From Streptomyces scabichelini (GTDB lineage Bacteria > Actinomycetota > Actinomycetes > Streptomycetales > Streptomycetaceae): DNA of 64,000 bases. This document shows, piece by piece, positions 1-8,603 of this stretch; positions within the stretch are counted from its first letter, which is position 1; each line of letters starts with the position of its first letter. The notes beneath the pieces were generated by a model. The model saw only the letters and a program-made list of their open reading frames with translations, did not search any database and was not told where the DNA came from. Location: contig NZ_JAAKZY010000006.1 in NCBI RefSeq assembly GCF_011045015.1, forward strand, positions 60,988 through 124,987, read 5' to 3'. A program made the translations under genes and the position numbers.

Positions 1-27
1 GAGGCAAGCTGACGTGCTCCACTGAAA

Positions 28-50
28 CAAGCGATTGAAACGAACGCTTG
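28..50. promoter_or_regulatory. TetR-type operator upstream of the MFS gene
   Basis: A perfect inverted repeat CAAGCG (28-33) / CGCTTG (45-50) lies just before the ribosome-binding site of the MFS gene. Its size and position suit a TetR-family repressor. The repressor would be encoded left of the window, which is inference. Confidence 0.5.
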
Positions 51-65
51 AATGGAGTACCTGTC

Positions 66-1592
66 ATGCAGCAACCCAGCGGTCCGCTCGTCACGCCCGT
101 CGCGGTGAGCGCGGCGCGAAGGACGGCCGTGCTGACGGTGATGTGCCTCGCCCTCGCCGTTGTGGTCGGCATGCTCGCCTCGCTCCTGGTGGCCGTGCCC
201 GACATCGCGCGGGACCTGCGGGCCACCGAGTCCGAGCTGCAATGGATCATGAACGCGTACGGGGTGACCTTCGCCGGCCTCCTGCTCCTGGGCGGCGCAT
301 TGGGCGACCGGTACGGACGCAAGGGCGTCCTGCTCGCCGGTCTCGCCGTCTTCGCGTTCGCCTCGGGCGCCGTCCTGTGGATCGACGACGTGAACCTGAT
401 GATCGGCCTGCGCGGGCTGGCCGGAGTGGGAGCCGCCCTGGTCATGCCGATGACCCTGTCGATCATCACTCATGTCTTCCCGCCCGAGGAGCGCGGCCGG
501 GCGGTCGGCATCTGGTCCGGGGTCAGCTTCGGCTCAGCCCTGCTGGCCGTACTCCTGGCCGGCGGGCTGCTCGAGGCATACTCGTGGCGCTCGGTGTTCG
601 TGGCCAACACCGTGCTAGCTGCCCTCGCCTTCGTGACCGCGGCCGTGCTCGCGCCGACCTCGAAGAACGCGGAGTCCACGCCCCTCGACGCACTGGGTGC
701 ACTGCTGTCGGTCGTGGGTATCGGCGCGTTGGTCTTCGGCATCGTGGAGGGGCCGGAGCTCGGCTGGAGCGACGGTACGGTGCTCGCCGGCTTCGCCGTA
801 GGGGTCGCGGGCCTCGTCGCGTTCGTGCTCTGGGAGCTGAAGGCCGAGCACCCGCTGCTCGATCCGCGGCTGTTCCGCCTGCGCGGCGTGTCCGCGGGTT
901 CACTGATCATCACGGCCGAGTCGATCGCCATGCTCGGCTTCTTCTTCCTCGGCCTGCAGTATCTGCAGGAAATCCTCGGCTACTCGCCCATCCAGTCCGG
1001 GCTCGCTCTCGTCGCGATGGCCGCCGGTGCCATGGTGTTCTCACCTGTCGCCCCCGGATTCGCCAAGCGCTACGGCATGCGGGCCGTCATGACGCTGGGC
1101 ATGGCGGTGATCGCGGCCGGGCTCGGCGTGCTGGGTGTCACCGTCGACAGCGGGAGCATCTGGACCTTCCTCACCGCCACCACCCTGCTCGGCGCGGGCA
1201 TCGCGTTCGCCGCGACCCCGGCCACCGAGGCCATCGTGGCCGCCCTGCCGCCCGCCAAGCAGGGAGTCGCCTCCGCGCTGAACGACCTGACCCGCGAACT
1301 CGGTGGCGTGCTCGGCATCGCGATCCTCGGCAGTGTCTTCAACACCACGTACCGTGCCGACACCGGAGATGCGGTGCGAGGTCTGCCGACCGAAGCCGCG
1401 GAGACCGCTCGCGACTCCCTGACCGGCGCGCTCCGTACGGCCGACCAACTCGGCGGACGACCCGGTGCCGAACTGGCAGACGCGGCGCGCGATGCGTTCA
1501 ACGCCGGCATGACCAACGCGCTCCTCGGAGGTATCGCCGTCGTCCTCCTCGGCACCCTCGCGGCCGTGTTGCTGCTGCCCCGACGCCGCTGA
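66..1592 (+). CDS. MFS drug exporter, DHA2 (14-TM) type
   Basis: A 508-aa polytopic membrane protein of the major facilitator superfamily, probably a proton-coupled drug exporter. The loop motif GDRYGRKG near residues 84-92 is the family signature between TM2 and TM3. The length and continuous hydrophobic segments fit the 14-helix DHA2 branch, and the protein ends in a hydrophobic helix followed by PRRR. The ATG at 66 was chosen because GGAG lies about 8 bases upstream; a TTG at 48 would overlap the operator and adds nothing conserved. An inverted repeat at 28-50 suggests TetR control. The substrate cannot be read from sequence. Confidence 0.9.
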   Translation: MQQPSGPLVTPVAVSAARRTAVLTVMCLALAVVVGMLASLLVAVPDIARDLRATESELQWIMNAYGVTFAGLLLLGGALGDRYGRKGVLLAGLAVFAFASGAVLWIDDVNLMIGLRGLAGVGAALVMPMTLSIITHVFPPEERGRAVGIWSGVSFGSALLAVLLAGGLLEAYSWRSVFVANTVLAALAFVTAAVLAPTSKNAESTPLDALGALLSVVGIGALVFGIVEGPELGWSDGTVLAGFAVGVAGLVAFVLWELKAEHPLLDPRLFRLRGVSAGSLIITAESIAMLGFFFLGLQYLQEILGYSPIQSGLALVAMAAGAMVFSPVAPGFAKRYGMRAVMTLGMAVIAAGLGVLGVTVDSGSIWTFLTATTLLGAGIAFAATPATEAIVAALPPAKQGVASALNDLTRELGGVLGIAILGSVFNTTYRADTGDAVRGLPTEAAETARDSLTGALRTADQLGGRPGAELADAARDAFNAGMTNALLGGIAVVLLGTLAAVLLLPRRR

Positions 1593-1653
1593 GGGGTGCG
1601 CGGGACCATCGGCGGATCGCCGTCCGCCGCGAACCGGGTCCCGCATGCCTCGG

Positions 1654-2067
1654 TCAGCGTACGGTCAGGGTGCCCTTCATCTCGGGATGGAGGGTGCAGA
1701 CGAAGGAGTAACTGCCGCTCTGGGAGGGGGCGGTGAGCGTGCCGGTCTTGCCGCCGTCGATGGTTCCGGTGTCGAATGCCTCGCCTTGCGTAGCGGTCAC
1801 GGTGTGCGCGGCGGAGTCCTCATTGACGACGGTGATCTTCTCGCCCGCTTTCACCGTCAACGTGGCTGGGCTGAAGGCGAAGTTCTTCATCGTGATGCGG
1901 ACCGCGTCGGCGGTCGCCGGGGGCGATGCGGGACTGGAGTACGCCGGGCTTGACGTGGTCGAGGGTGAGTTGTCGTCCCCGTCCGAGCAAGCGGGCACCA
2001 GCAACAGGGCTGTGACTGCCGCGAGGACGAGGGGAGCGGTGCGTCGGCGGTGGGGTGAAGGTGACAT
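1654..2067 (-). CDS. Cupredoxin-domain lipoprotein
   Basis: A 137-aa secreted type I copper protein. Residues 1-27 form a lipoprotein signal (charged start, hydrophobic core, VPAC with Cys27 as lipidation site). A Ser/Pro/Thr linker follows, then a plastocyanin/azurin-like fold of about 85 residues. The copper ligands are visible: His in AAHTVT, then Cys, His and Met in FVCTLHPEM. Expected location is the outer face of the membrane, handling copper or transferring electrons. A DUF6153-like gene and a truncated multicopper oxidase lie next to it, so this was probably a copper locus. A palindrome ACCCC-GGA-GGGGT lies in the upstream divergent region. Confidence 0.88.
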   Translation of the reverse strand: MSPSPHRRRTAPLVLAAVTALLLVPACSDGDDNSPSTTSSPAYSSPASPPATADAVRITMKNFAFSPATLTVKAGEKITVVNEDSAAHTVTATQGEAFDTGTIDGGKTGTLTAPSQSGSYSFVCTLHPEMKGTLTVR

Positions 2068-2228
2068 CGGAGTCGTCCTTCGGGGATCGGAGTACCGAGT
2101 GGCGTCAGGCGGGGCGCCGGACGGCCTTGTCGTCGCGTACTCCGGCGGGAGGGGACGGCGGCCCGCAGGGGGTCGCGCTCGTATGGCCGGTTTCAGGGAG
2201 CCTGTTCACGGAGCCTGACTCGGCCTTT

Positions 2229-2241
2229 ACCCCGGAGGGGT
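2229..2241. promoter_or_regulatory. G/C-tract palindrome, CsoR-like operator candidate
   Basis: ACCCC-GGA-GGGGT is a perfect palindrome between the cupredoxin gene (minus) and the DUF6153-like gene (plus). CsoR copper sensors bind such tracts. The copper context makes this plausible but it is not proven. Confidence 0.35.
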
Positions 2242-2320
2242 GTGTTGTCAGCTCGCTGGAAGTGCCGGGCGAGGGGAGACGGATCGGGTGGGGACGTGCG
2301 TGTGACGACACCGCGGGCCG

Positions 2321-2656
2321 GTGCTCGCCCGGAGCCGAAGCCGTGCGGCGCTTGGTGTGCTGGCGGCCGTCTGGGTCGCGTTTGCCGTCCTCGTCCACCA
2401 TGAGTCGACCCTAACTCCGAGTCCGCACGATATGTCCCCCATATCCATGGCGGCCACGGCGAGGCACACCACCGACTCACCCGTCTCGTTCCCGCACGCA
2501 CCGCGTTTCGCTCCGGACCGTCCGTCGGCTCACGGGCACACCCCGCCCACGATCGGGGGCGACGCCACCGACTGTCCGGGCGCCGACCTCCAGCACTGCG
2601 CTGCGGCAGGCATTGAAAAGGTCAAGGCCTTCCCTCAGGGAAGGCGCCCCGCGTGA
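2321..2656 (+). CDS. Small membrane/secreted protein, DUF6153-like
   Basis: A 111-aa protein with one N-terminal hydrophobic helix (about residues 8-28), a His- and Met-containing extracellular stretch, and a Cys-containing tail (DCPGADLQHC) before a short conserved-looking end. The layout matches the DUF6153 small proteins common in Streptomyces, often beside copper-handling genes. The GTG start at 2321 is the first giving a clean signal-anchor, though no strong ribosome-binding site is visible. Function is unknown; the His/Met/Cys content would suit metal contact. It is divergent from the cupredoxin gene. Confidence 0.5.
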   Translation: MLARSRSRAALGVLAAVWVAFAVLVHHESTLTPSPHDMSPISMAATARHTTDSPVSFPHAPRFAPDRPSAHGHTPPTIGGDATDCPGADLQHCAAAGIEKVKAFPQGRRPA

Positions 2657-2851
2657 GTCCCACGTCGCGACCGGCCGCCTCTCCCAGCCCTGTGACCGCC
2701 GGATCCGCCGAACGCGCCCCGCCCGACCTGTCCGTCCTCTCTCTCCTGCGCATATAGGCCGCGACGTCCCGGTACGGGCGGGACCCGCCCGCAGCCCATC
2801 GCGTCGTCGCCCGAGCGACGAGGCGCAGCCAGAGACTGAGGAACCTTCACC

Positions 2852-3319
2852 GTGAACAACATCAACCGTCGTTCCCTCCTGCTCGCAGGCCTCGGCGCCG
2901 GCACGCTCGTCGCGTGCGGCGGCTCGTCGAGCAGCCCCGCCCTGCCGAGCCCCTCGGGCATCGCCGTCGCCCGTACCGAGAAGAAGCACCGCGGCACCGG
3001 CACTGAGCGGCAGGTCACCCTGACCGCGGCGCCTGTCACGCTCGACCTGGGCGGTGTCAAGGCCAGGACCTGGGCGTACGGCGGACAGGCCCCGGGCAAG
3101 GAGATCCGGATCTCGGCCGGGGACACCCTCGTCGCCGAGCGCTCCAAGCAGCTCCCGGACAAGACCGTCACCTCCGTCCACTGGCACGGACCGGCGCTGC
3201 GTGACGACATGGACGGCGCGCCGATGGTCACTCAGCGGGACGTCCGCGGGCCCGGCCTCATCCGGCCGGGTCCGATCCGTCACGGGCCGTCGTCGCCGGT
3301 CGAGGATCGCTCGCGCTGA
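2852..3319 (+). pseudogene. Multicopper oxidase, truncated after first cupredoxin motif
   Basis: The first about 128 residues match the start of a secreted multicopper oxidase: a Tat/lipoprotein-type leader (RRS, then LVACGG), a beta-rich segment, and the type 3 copper motif HWHGPALRDDMDG near residues 110-122. Intact enzymes run about 450-500 aa and carry three further copper motifs; here the frame diverges right after that motif into low-complexity residues and stops at 155 aa. All later HxH and HCH motifs are absent downstream. Calling it a relic is inference from length. Its 3' end overlaps the start-distal end of the opposite small gene at 3280. Confidence 0.75.
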
Positions 3320-3498
3320 TCCCGCCGGTCCTTCCATGGCAGCCAGACGAGGAGGACGACGGCGACGAGGAAGACCACGGCCGCCAGGCCGAGGCTGATG
3401 GTGGAGATGTCGGCGAGGAAGCCGTCGTCGTCCGCGGGGTTGTCGGAGGCGAGGAACGCCGTCGGCGGCTGCAAGGGCAAAGGCAAGGGCACGAGCAC
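3280..3498 (-). CDS. Small single-pass membrane protein, unknown
   Basis: A 72-aa ORF with GTG start 5 bases after AGGAG. It has a Pro/Leu-rich N terminus, an acidic patch (DNPADDDGF), one strong transmembrane helix (about residues 33-54, ending WLPW) and a charged Arg/Lys tail, so it is predicted Nout-Cin. No family was recognised. It overlaps the tail of the broken multicopper oxidase, which supports that the oxidase end is junk. A 6-3-6 inverted repeat (3520-3534) lies just upstream and could be its operator. Confidence 0.5.
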   Translation of the reverse strand: MLVPLPLPLQPPTAFLASDNPADDDGFLADISTISLGLAAVVFLVAVVLLVWLPWKDRRDQRERSSTGDDGP

Positions 3499-3519
3499 TC
3501 CTGATCTGATGGCTAATCT

Positions 3520-3534
3520 GCTAAGGAGCTTAGC
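3520..3534. promoter_or_regulatory. Inverted repeat GCTAAG-GAG-CTTAGC
   Basis: A perfect 6-bp dyad with a T-run on the right, located 20-35 bp upstream of the 72-aa membrane protein gene. It could be an operator, for instance for the neighbouring BlaI-type repressor. Alternatively it could act as a weak rightward terminator with the following six T residues. Confidence 0.35.
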
Positions 3535-3590
3535 TTTTTTGGAGTGTGGTGCGAGGTCGGTTCGGTGGGGGCGCCTGCCGACGGCCTGGG

Positions 3591-4035
3591 TCAGGGGCGG
3601 GATGCGGCGAAGAACGGCATCGAGTCGAGGGGTGTGACCTCGACGTTCTTACCGGTGCGCGGAGCGTGGATGGCCTTGCCGTCGCCTCTATACATGCCGT
3701 TGTGCCGGCCGCTGTTGTACCAGTAGATGATGTCGCCCGGCTGCAGGTCGGACCGCGCGACCTTCCGTCCCGCCGAGTACTGCTGCTGGACCGTACGGGG
3801 CAGTGAGACGCCGGCCGCGCGCCATGCGGAGCCGGTCAGCCCGGAGCAGTCGTACGAATTCGGTCCGGTCGAGCCCCACTCGTACGGCTTGCCGAGCTGG
3901 GCGTAGGCGAACTCGATGGCGGTGCGGGCGCGTCCGCCGGCGGGGCCGTTGTACGTGGCCGCGCTGTTGCCGGCGGCCTGGTCGGCCTCGGCCTCCTTGG
4001 CCTTGGGCTGTGCCCGCTGCTCGGCGGTAAGGCAG
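3591..4035 (-). pseudogene. NlpC/P60 endopeptidase domain, N-terminally truncated
   Basis: The last about 115 residues of this reading frame are a complete NlpC/P60 peptidoglycan hydrolase domain. Visible are AQLGKPYEWG, the nucleophile motif YDCSGLTG, LQPGD, the catalytic His region RHNGMY and a final IHAP. Normal Streptomyces members have a signal peptide and a long coiled coil before this domain; here only a short LTAEQ-containing linker remains. Upstream it runs into an out-of-frame M56 peptidase relic. It would lack an export signal, so it is probably inactive even though the catalytic residues are kept. Confidence 0.7.
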
Positions 4036-4778
4036 CGAGCGCCCGCCGCAGACGGATCAGGGCACTCGGGCCGCTCACCGCGAGCGCGCCCACGGGCGCC
4101 GTTCCGGCAGCCATGTCGTACATCGCCGCGGCGAGCACCTCGCGCGGCTGGCGGCGCAGCGCCCGGTCGTCGGGGATCATCTCCAGGAGCATGGCGGTCT
4201 GCTCCTTGGCGTGGCGGGCCGGCGGAAGCCGTCCGAAGACCCTCGTGAACGCCTCGGAGGCGGCGAGGACCAGGTGGTGGCGGCCCGCGATGTACGCGCG
4301 CTCGTGGGCGAGAACGGCGTCGAGCTGACCGGCGGACAACAGCCGCAGGGCGCCCGCGCTGACGATGACGCGCGGCCTGTGCCCGGGCAGGCAGTATGCG
4401 GCCGGCCGGCCGGTCGTGTTCGAGGGCGGTCGCGCGCAGCCGTGGTGAACGGCGACCCACCACGTCCAGGACGTGCCGGTGGCGGGACCGGGCGCGTCGG
4501 CCGCGCAGTACCTCGAAGGCGAAGCGGCCCAGAACGAGGCGTACCACCGAGAGGGGAAGAGCCGCAGCCGAAGTCAGGCCGACGTGCAAGTGCTCGGTGG
4601 GAGCGGCGAGTTGGTGCGCGGCCAGCGTGATCGCCACGATGAAGGACGCGGCCAGCGCATGCCAGGTGGCGACGGCCAGAGCGGGGGCACGATGCGGCCA
4701 GGCGCTGCGCAGCAGCAGCCGTGGCGCAAGAGTCCCCACCCCGGCGGCATGACCGAGCAGCGCAGGCGCCGCGTTCAC
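4036..4778 (-). pseudogene. M56-family (BlaR1/MecR1-like) membrane peptidase, frameshifted
   Basis: The N-terminal membrane segments and the LEHDRPA region read in one frame. The continuation (AYCLPG, VLAHERAYIAGRHH, then the helical tail) reads in another. The switch falls in a CCGG repeat (about 4400-4415) where one extra 4-base unit explains the shift. The zinc motif HExxH is also damaged (HERAY, second His lost). The C-terminal end is replaced by an NlpC/P60 domain. Its start overlaps the end of the BlaI-type gene by 4 bases, the usual blaI-blaR order. Confidence 0.75.
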
Positions 4779-5101
4779 GAACGGTCCTGCCGACCCGTGG
4801 CGCGCAGTGCCTTGCGGAGCGCGCTGACCTCATCGGGGGCCATCTGCTCGACGAAGTGGGCGAGGGCCACGGGCCGGTCCTCGCTGGCGCCGAGCGCCTC
4901 CTCCATGAGCCCGGCCGAGTACTCCTCACGGCTGCGGACCGGCGAGTACACCCAGGCGCGACCCTGCTTCGCGCGCAGCAGCCAGCCCTTGTTGTAGAGG
5001 ATCGTGGTCACGGTGGTGTAGGCGAGCGGCGGCTGCTTGTTGATGTCGTCGACAATCTCCCGCACCGTCGCCGGGCGCTTCCATCGCCACAGGCGGTCCA
5101 T
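4775..5101 (-). CDS. BlaI/MecI/CopY-family repressor, N terminus frameshifted
   Basis: From the ATG at 5101, 108 aa match the BlaI winged helix (MDRLWRW, TVREIVDDIN, AYTTVTTILYNKGW) plus the dimerisation tail. The normal start is ATG at 5135, preceded by AGGGAG. Reading from there, the frame is lost at a run of six C (plus strand, 5119-5124); five would restore MRRLGELEAEIMDRLW in frame. So the gene is either expressed from the internal ATG or is a pseudogene. Its M56 partner is also frameshifted. BlaI proteins repress their own operon and are cleaved by the M56 sensor. Confidence 0.7.
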   Translation of the reverse strand: MDRLWRWKRPATVREIVDDINKQPPLAYTTVTTILYNKGWLLRAKQGRAWVYSPVRSREEYSAGLMEEALGASEDRPVALAHFVEQMAPDEVSALRKALRATGRQDRS

Positions 5102-5189
5102 GATCTCCGCCTCGAGTTCCCCCCAGCCGCCGCATGGTCGTTCGCTCCCTCTTCCACCGCTGTACGAAGGCCAATAGTAGGACGTGGGT

Positions 5190-6434
5190 TCAAGGTGGAC
5201 CGTGCCGACGTCGATGTTCCGCGCGGGCCGAGACTGTCAGGGCGACGGCGGTCATCGTGGACAGCAGACCCCACGCCGGTGTGAAACTGTCGGTGAGATC
5301 CTTGAGCAGGCCGAGCACGGGCGGCATCACGACGATGGCGACCTGGTTGACGGACATGGCCAGGCCGAGAGCGAATCCCGTCCTGTCCGGCGGAGCGGAT
5401 TCGGCCACGTAGGCGACCCATGGGCCGTACCAGCCGAATCCGAAGAAACCGAGCCAGACAAGTGCGCAGCAGGCTGCCGCGGGTGACTGCCCCACAGGTG
5501 TCATCAGCACGGTCATCCCGGCGATCACGGCGACCATGCAGATGACGACAGAGCCGTAGCGACCCGACCTGCTGCGGTCGCTCCAGGCCGCCAGGCAGAT
5601 ACGACCGACGACGCCCGCACCCTGGGCCACCACCAGGACGAGGGCCGCAGGGCCCGCTGCGACCGACGCTGTCTCGTGCAGGTGCAGCACCGTCAGGATG
5701 CCTACGCCGTACTGCACCGAGATCAGACTCGTCCCGGACAGCATGATCTTCACCATGGACGGTTCGCGGAGCATCCGCAGCCGGGCGCCGAGCTGCGATG
5801 TGAGCGAGGTGTGCGAGGTGTGCGGCTCGCTGTCCTGGGAGGTGGCTCGGGTGGTTCGGGTGGGCGGTCGGCGGTAGAAGCCCATGAAGGCGCCGGCTCC
5901 CGACAGGGCGACGAGTCCACCGGCCACAAGTGTCGCTCGCCAGCCGAAAGCCTGGGCAAGGAAGGGGAGTACGGCCGAGGCGAGTGCGGCGCCCAGCGGC
6001 AGGCCCGCCTGGCGGATGCCCATCGCGAGCCCTCGCTGGGAAGTGTCGAACCAGGACGCCACCGATTTGCTTCCGCCGGGCTGAACGGTGCTGTATCCCG
6101 CGCCGACGACCAGCAGAACGACGAGCAGGGACACATAACCCGGTGCGATGCTTCCCACGCTCAGACTCGCGGCGACCGCACATGCGCCCAGCCCGACGAC
6201 CCAGCGCTCGTCGTAGCGGTCCAGCAACTCCCCGGCCACCAGCAGCCCCACCAGCGGAACCAGTTGGGCCGCCGAGACGAGCAGACCCAACTGACCTGTA
6301 CTCAGGTCAAGTTCATGTTGAAGGCGGATACCCAGCGCCCCGATGCCCTGCACAAAGAAGCCGGACGCGGCCTGGGTGAAGGTGGCGACGCCGAGGATGA
6401 CCCACCGGTACCGCCACGCGTCGCGCGTCAACAC
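5190..6434 (-). CDS. MFS transporter, 12-TM
   Basis: A 414-aa major facilitator protein with twelve hydrophobic segments and a central cytoplasmic loop rich in Thr/Ser (about residues 190-215). The motif GELLDRYDERW lies between TM2 and TM3, and the sequence GIRQAGLPLGAA in TM5 is typical of the CynX/OxlT-like branch taking up or exporting organic anions. The GTG start (VLTRDAWRYRW) was chosen because upstream codons are Arg-rich and unlike coding sequence. It lies downstream of the GNAT gene on the same strand with a 60-base gap. Substrate unknown. Confidence 0.85.
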   Translation of the reverse strand: MLTRDAWRYRWVILGVATFTQAASGFFVQGIGALGIRLQHELDLSTGQLGLLVSAAQLVPLVGLLVAGELLDRYDERWVVGLGACAVAASLSVGSIAPGYVSLLVVLLVVGAGYSTVQPGGSKSVASWFDTSQRGLAMGIRQAGLPLGAALASAVLPFLAQAFGWRATLVAGGLVALSGAGAFMGFYRRPPTRTTRATSQDSEPHTSHTSLTSQLGARLRMLREPSMVKIMLSGTSLISVQYGVGILTVLHLHETASVAAGPAALVLVVAQGAGVVGRICLAAWSDRSRSGRYGSVVICMVAVIAGMTVLMTPVGQSPAAACCALVWLGFFGFGWYGPWVAYVAESAPPDRTGFALGLAMSVNQVAIVVMPPVLGLLKDLTDSFTPAWGLLSTMTAVALTVSARAEHRRRHGPP

Positions 6435-6495
6435 GGTTGGCCGGCCTTTCCGGTGTCCGGCGCGGCGGCGCCGTCTGCCACGGATGTCACCGACG

Positions 6496-6987
6496 TCACG
6501 GACGCCAGTACAGCGAAGGGTCGGGGTGGTTGACGAAGCCGAGTTCGCAGTAGAGCGGTTCACCCTCTGCCGAGGCGTACAGGTCCACGCGGGCGGCCTC
6601 GCGTTCCCGGAACCAGCCGAGCAGACCCCGCATGATCGAGCGACTGAGACCGCGCCGCCGGTACGCCGGGTCGGTGACCACGCCGATCACGTGGCCGATC
6701 CGGCCGTTGCGCAGGTGCGGGCCGGGCAGCCGTTGCTCGACAGTGCCGATGCCGCAGGCTGCGAGGCCGCTGCTGCCGTCCATGACAAGGATCCGCACGG
6801 CGTCCGCCGTCACCTGCTCCTTCAGCACCACGGCCAGGGCGTCCAGCCAGTCGCTGTTTTCTGACGCGGGGCTGAAGAAGTCGCCGCCGAGGTTCTCGAA
6901 CAGCAACGCCCGCAGGCGTACGAGCTCCGGGACGTCGTCCTCCACCGCTCGCCGTACATCCGTGTGGTTTCCGGTGCGTTGTCTCAT
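6496..6987 (-). CDS. GNAT-family N-acetyltransferase
   Basis: A 163-aa acetyl-CoA-dependent acyltransferase. The core beta-4/alpha-3 acetyl-CoA site reads VIGVVTDPAYRRRGLSRSIM (about residues 99-118), containing the R/Q-x-x-G-x-G/A pyrophosphate loop. The C terminus (LYCELGFVNH) is the usual last strand. It is divergent from the CGNR regulator, with about 26 bp between start codons, so the two share one control region. The acceptor substrate cannot be predicted. Confidence 0.88.
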   Translation of the reverse strand: MRQRTGNHTDVRRAVEDDVPELVRLRALLFENLGGDFFSPASENSDWLDALAVVLKEQVTADAVRILVMDGSSGLAACGIGTVEQRLPGPHLRNGRIGHVIGVVTDPAYRRRGLSRSIMRGLLGWFREREAARVDLYASAEGEPLYCELGFVNHPDPSLYWRP

Positions 6988-7013
6988 GTCGAGCAGACTG
7001 GTGTAATGGTCTT

Positions 7014-7535
7014 ATGCACCTCAACCCTTACGGCGAAGATGTCGTGAACCTGGCCGCGGACCTCGCCAACCGGCGCCCGGCCGACGCCGGGGAACTCGCG
7101 GACCGTTGCCGCGCCGCAGGTCTGGTGCTGGAGCTCCCGGTCACGCCAAAGGACCTGGATCGCACCCGGGCCGCACTGGACGCCTGGGAGAAAGTCGTCG
7201 ACGCCGCCGACGAGGACGAGCGCGCCGAGCTGCTCAACCGGATGCTGGCGGCGGCCGCCGCCTACCCGCGGCTGACCAAGCACACCGGTACCGACTGGCA
7301 CCTGCATTACCGCGACGACCGGCAGCCGCTCGGCTCCCTGTTGTTCACGCTGATCGCCGTGGGTACGGCACTGCACCTGGCGGGGCGGGGCATGCACCGG
7401 CTGCGGAGGTGCGCCGTGACCGAGTGCACCATGATCTTCGCCGACACCTCCCGCACCGGGCGGCAGCGGTACTGCTCCCAGCGGTGCGCCAATCGCGACG
7501 CGGTCCGCCGACACCGCGCGCAGGCCACGCGGTGA
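7014..7535 (+). CDS. CGNR zinc-finger transcriptional regulator
   Basis: A 173-aa protein with an all-helical N-terminal ABATE-type domain and a C-terminal CGNR zinc finger: CAVTECTMIF, then YCSQRCANRDAVRRHR. The signature CGNR reads CANR here, which is common. The family binds DNA through this finger and often controls adjacent enzymes or transporters. The ATG directly follows a TGTAAT-like -10 element with no ribosome-binding site, so the mRNA may be leaderless. It is divergent from the GNAT gene. Confidence 0.9.
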   Translation: MHLNPYGEDVVNLAADLANRRPADAGELADRCRAAGLVLELPVTPKDLDRTRAALDAWEKVVDAADEDERAELLNRMLAAAAAYPRLTKHTGTDWHLHYRDDRQPLGSLLFTLIAVGTALHLAGRGMHRLRRCAVTECTMIFADTSRTGRQRYCSQRCANRDAVRRHRAQATR

Positions 7536-7668
7536 ACCGCACTCGGACCGCGGGGTGAGTCCCGCGGCAGCCGAGCGACTGCATCGTCGCGTCCCGGCCG
7601 CCGACGGGCGAGTGTCAGTGCCCGGTGTCACGCTGAGATCACAAAGGAGTCCGAGAAAGGGAATCACC

Positions 7669-8472
7669 ATGATCACCACCGACGTCACCCCCGGCTCCCC
7701 CTGTTGGCTCGACCTGGGTGCCCACGACGTCCAGGCCGCCGCGGCCTTCTATGGCGCAGTGCTCGGCTGGGACTACGAGTCCATGGGGGAGGTGGAAGGG
7801 GAGGACATGGAAGGCGGGATGTTCCAGAAGGACGGCAAGACCGTCGCCGGGCTCGGCAAGCTCACGGAGGAGGGTGCGCGTTCGGCCTGGATGATCTATT
7901 TCAGCGTCACCGACGCGGACTCCACGACCCAGGCCGTGGAGCGCTTGGGCGGCACGGTGAGAGTGGCGCCGAGGGACCTCGGCGACTGGGGCCGGATGGC
8001 GCAGTACAGCGATCCGCTCGGCGGCCAGTTCGCCGTCTGGCAGCCGGGGAAGAACGAGGGCTTCGAGCTGGCGGACGAGCCGGGCTCGCTGTCCTGGACC
8101 GAGCTCTACACGAGCGACGCCGCACAGGCGAGGGAGTTCTACGGCAGTGTCTTCGGCTGGCAGTTCAGTGACATGGCGCTGCCGGGCGGCGGGGGCGCGT
8201 ACACCCTCATCACCCCGGCCGGGCTTCCCGAAGAGCGCATGCAGGGCGGCCTCATGGAGCTCCGCAAGGAGGACCTCGCCCTGGCGAACGGGCGGCCGTA
8301 CTGGCATCCGGTCTTCGCCGTCACCGACTGCGACGCCGCTGTCGCAAAGGTCACCGAGAACGGCGGCACGGTGCAGATGGGACCCGAGGACGCGGAGGGT
8401 GTCGGCCGGCTGGCGGTGTGCCTCGACCCGTCGAACGCGGACTTCGTGGTGCTCACCCCGGCCCAGAGCTGA
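7669..8472 (+). CDS. Two-domain VOC (glyoxalase/bleomycin-resistance fold) protein
   Basis: A 267-aa cytoplasmic protein made of two vicinal-oxygen-chelate modules. Module 1 (about residues 6-120) starts PCWLDLGAHDVQAAAAFYGAVLGW. Module 2 (about 130-265) starts SWTELYTSDAAQAREFYGSVFGW. Family members are metal-dependent lyases, dioxygenases or binding proteins. AAAGGAG is followed by several in-frame codons, and the ATG at 7669 gives the canonical start of module 1. It lies 130 bases after the CGNR gene and may be under its control. Confidence 0.88.
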   Translation: MITTDVTPGSPCWLDLGAHDVQAAAAFYGAVLGWDYESMGEVEGEDMEGGMFQKDGKTVAGLGKLTEEGARSAWMIYFSVTDADSTTQAVERLGGTVRVAPRDLGDWGRMAQYSDPLGGQFAVWQPGKNEGFELADEPGSLSWTELYTSDAAQAREFYGSVFGWQFSDMALPGGGGAYTLITPAGLPEERMQGGLMELRKEDLALANGRPYWHPVFAVTDCDAAVAKVTENGGTVQMGPEDAEGVGRLAVCLDPSNADFVVLTPAQS

Positions 8473-8603
8473 GCCCCGGCTGCCCCGGTTCGGTCCGTAC
8501 TTCCGTCGAGCACATCTACGTGTACGAGACTGTGCTCCGTGACCGCGCCTTGCCGCTCACTGGCACTGTGTCGGGAAGCACTGACCCGGGAAGGATCCAC
8601 AGC

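Noticed and set aside
3591..4778. A 395-codon open frame read as one M56-NlpC/P60 protein
   Set aside because: The middle third is out of frame with the M56 protein and Arg/Pro-rich; the zinc motif lies in another frame. It is open by chance, so I split it into two relics.
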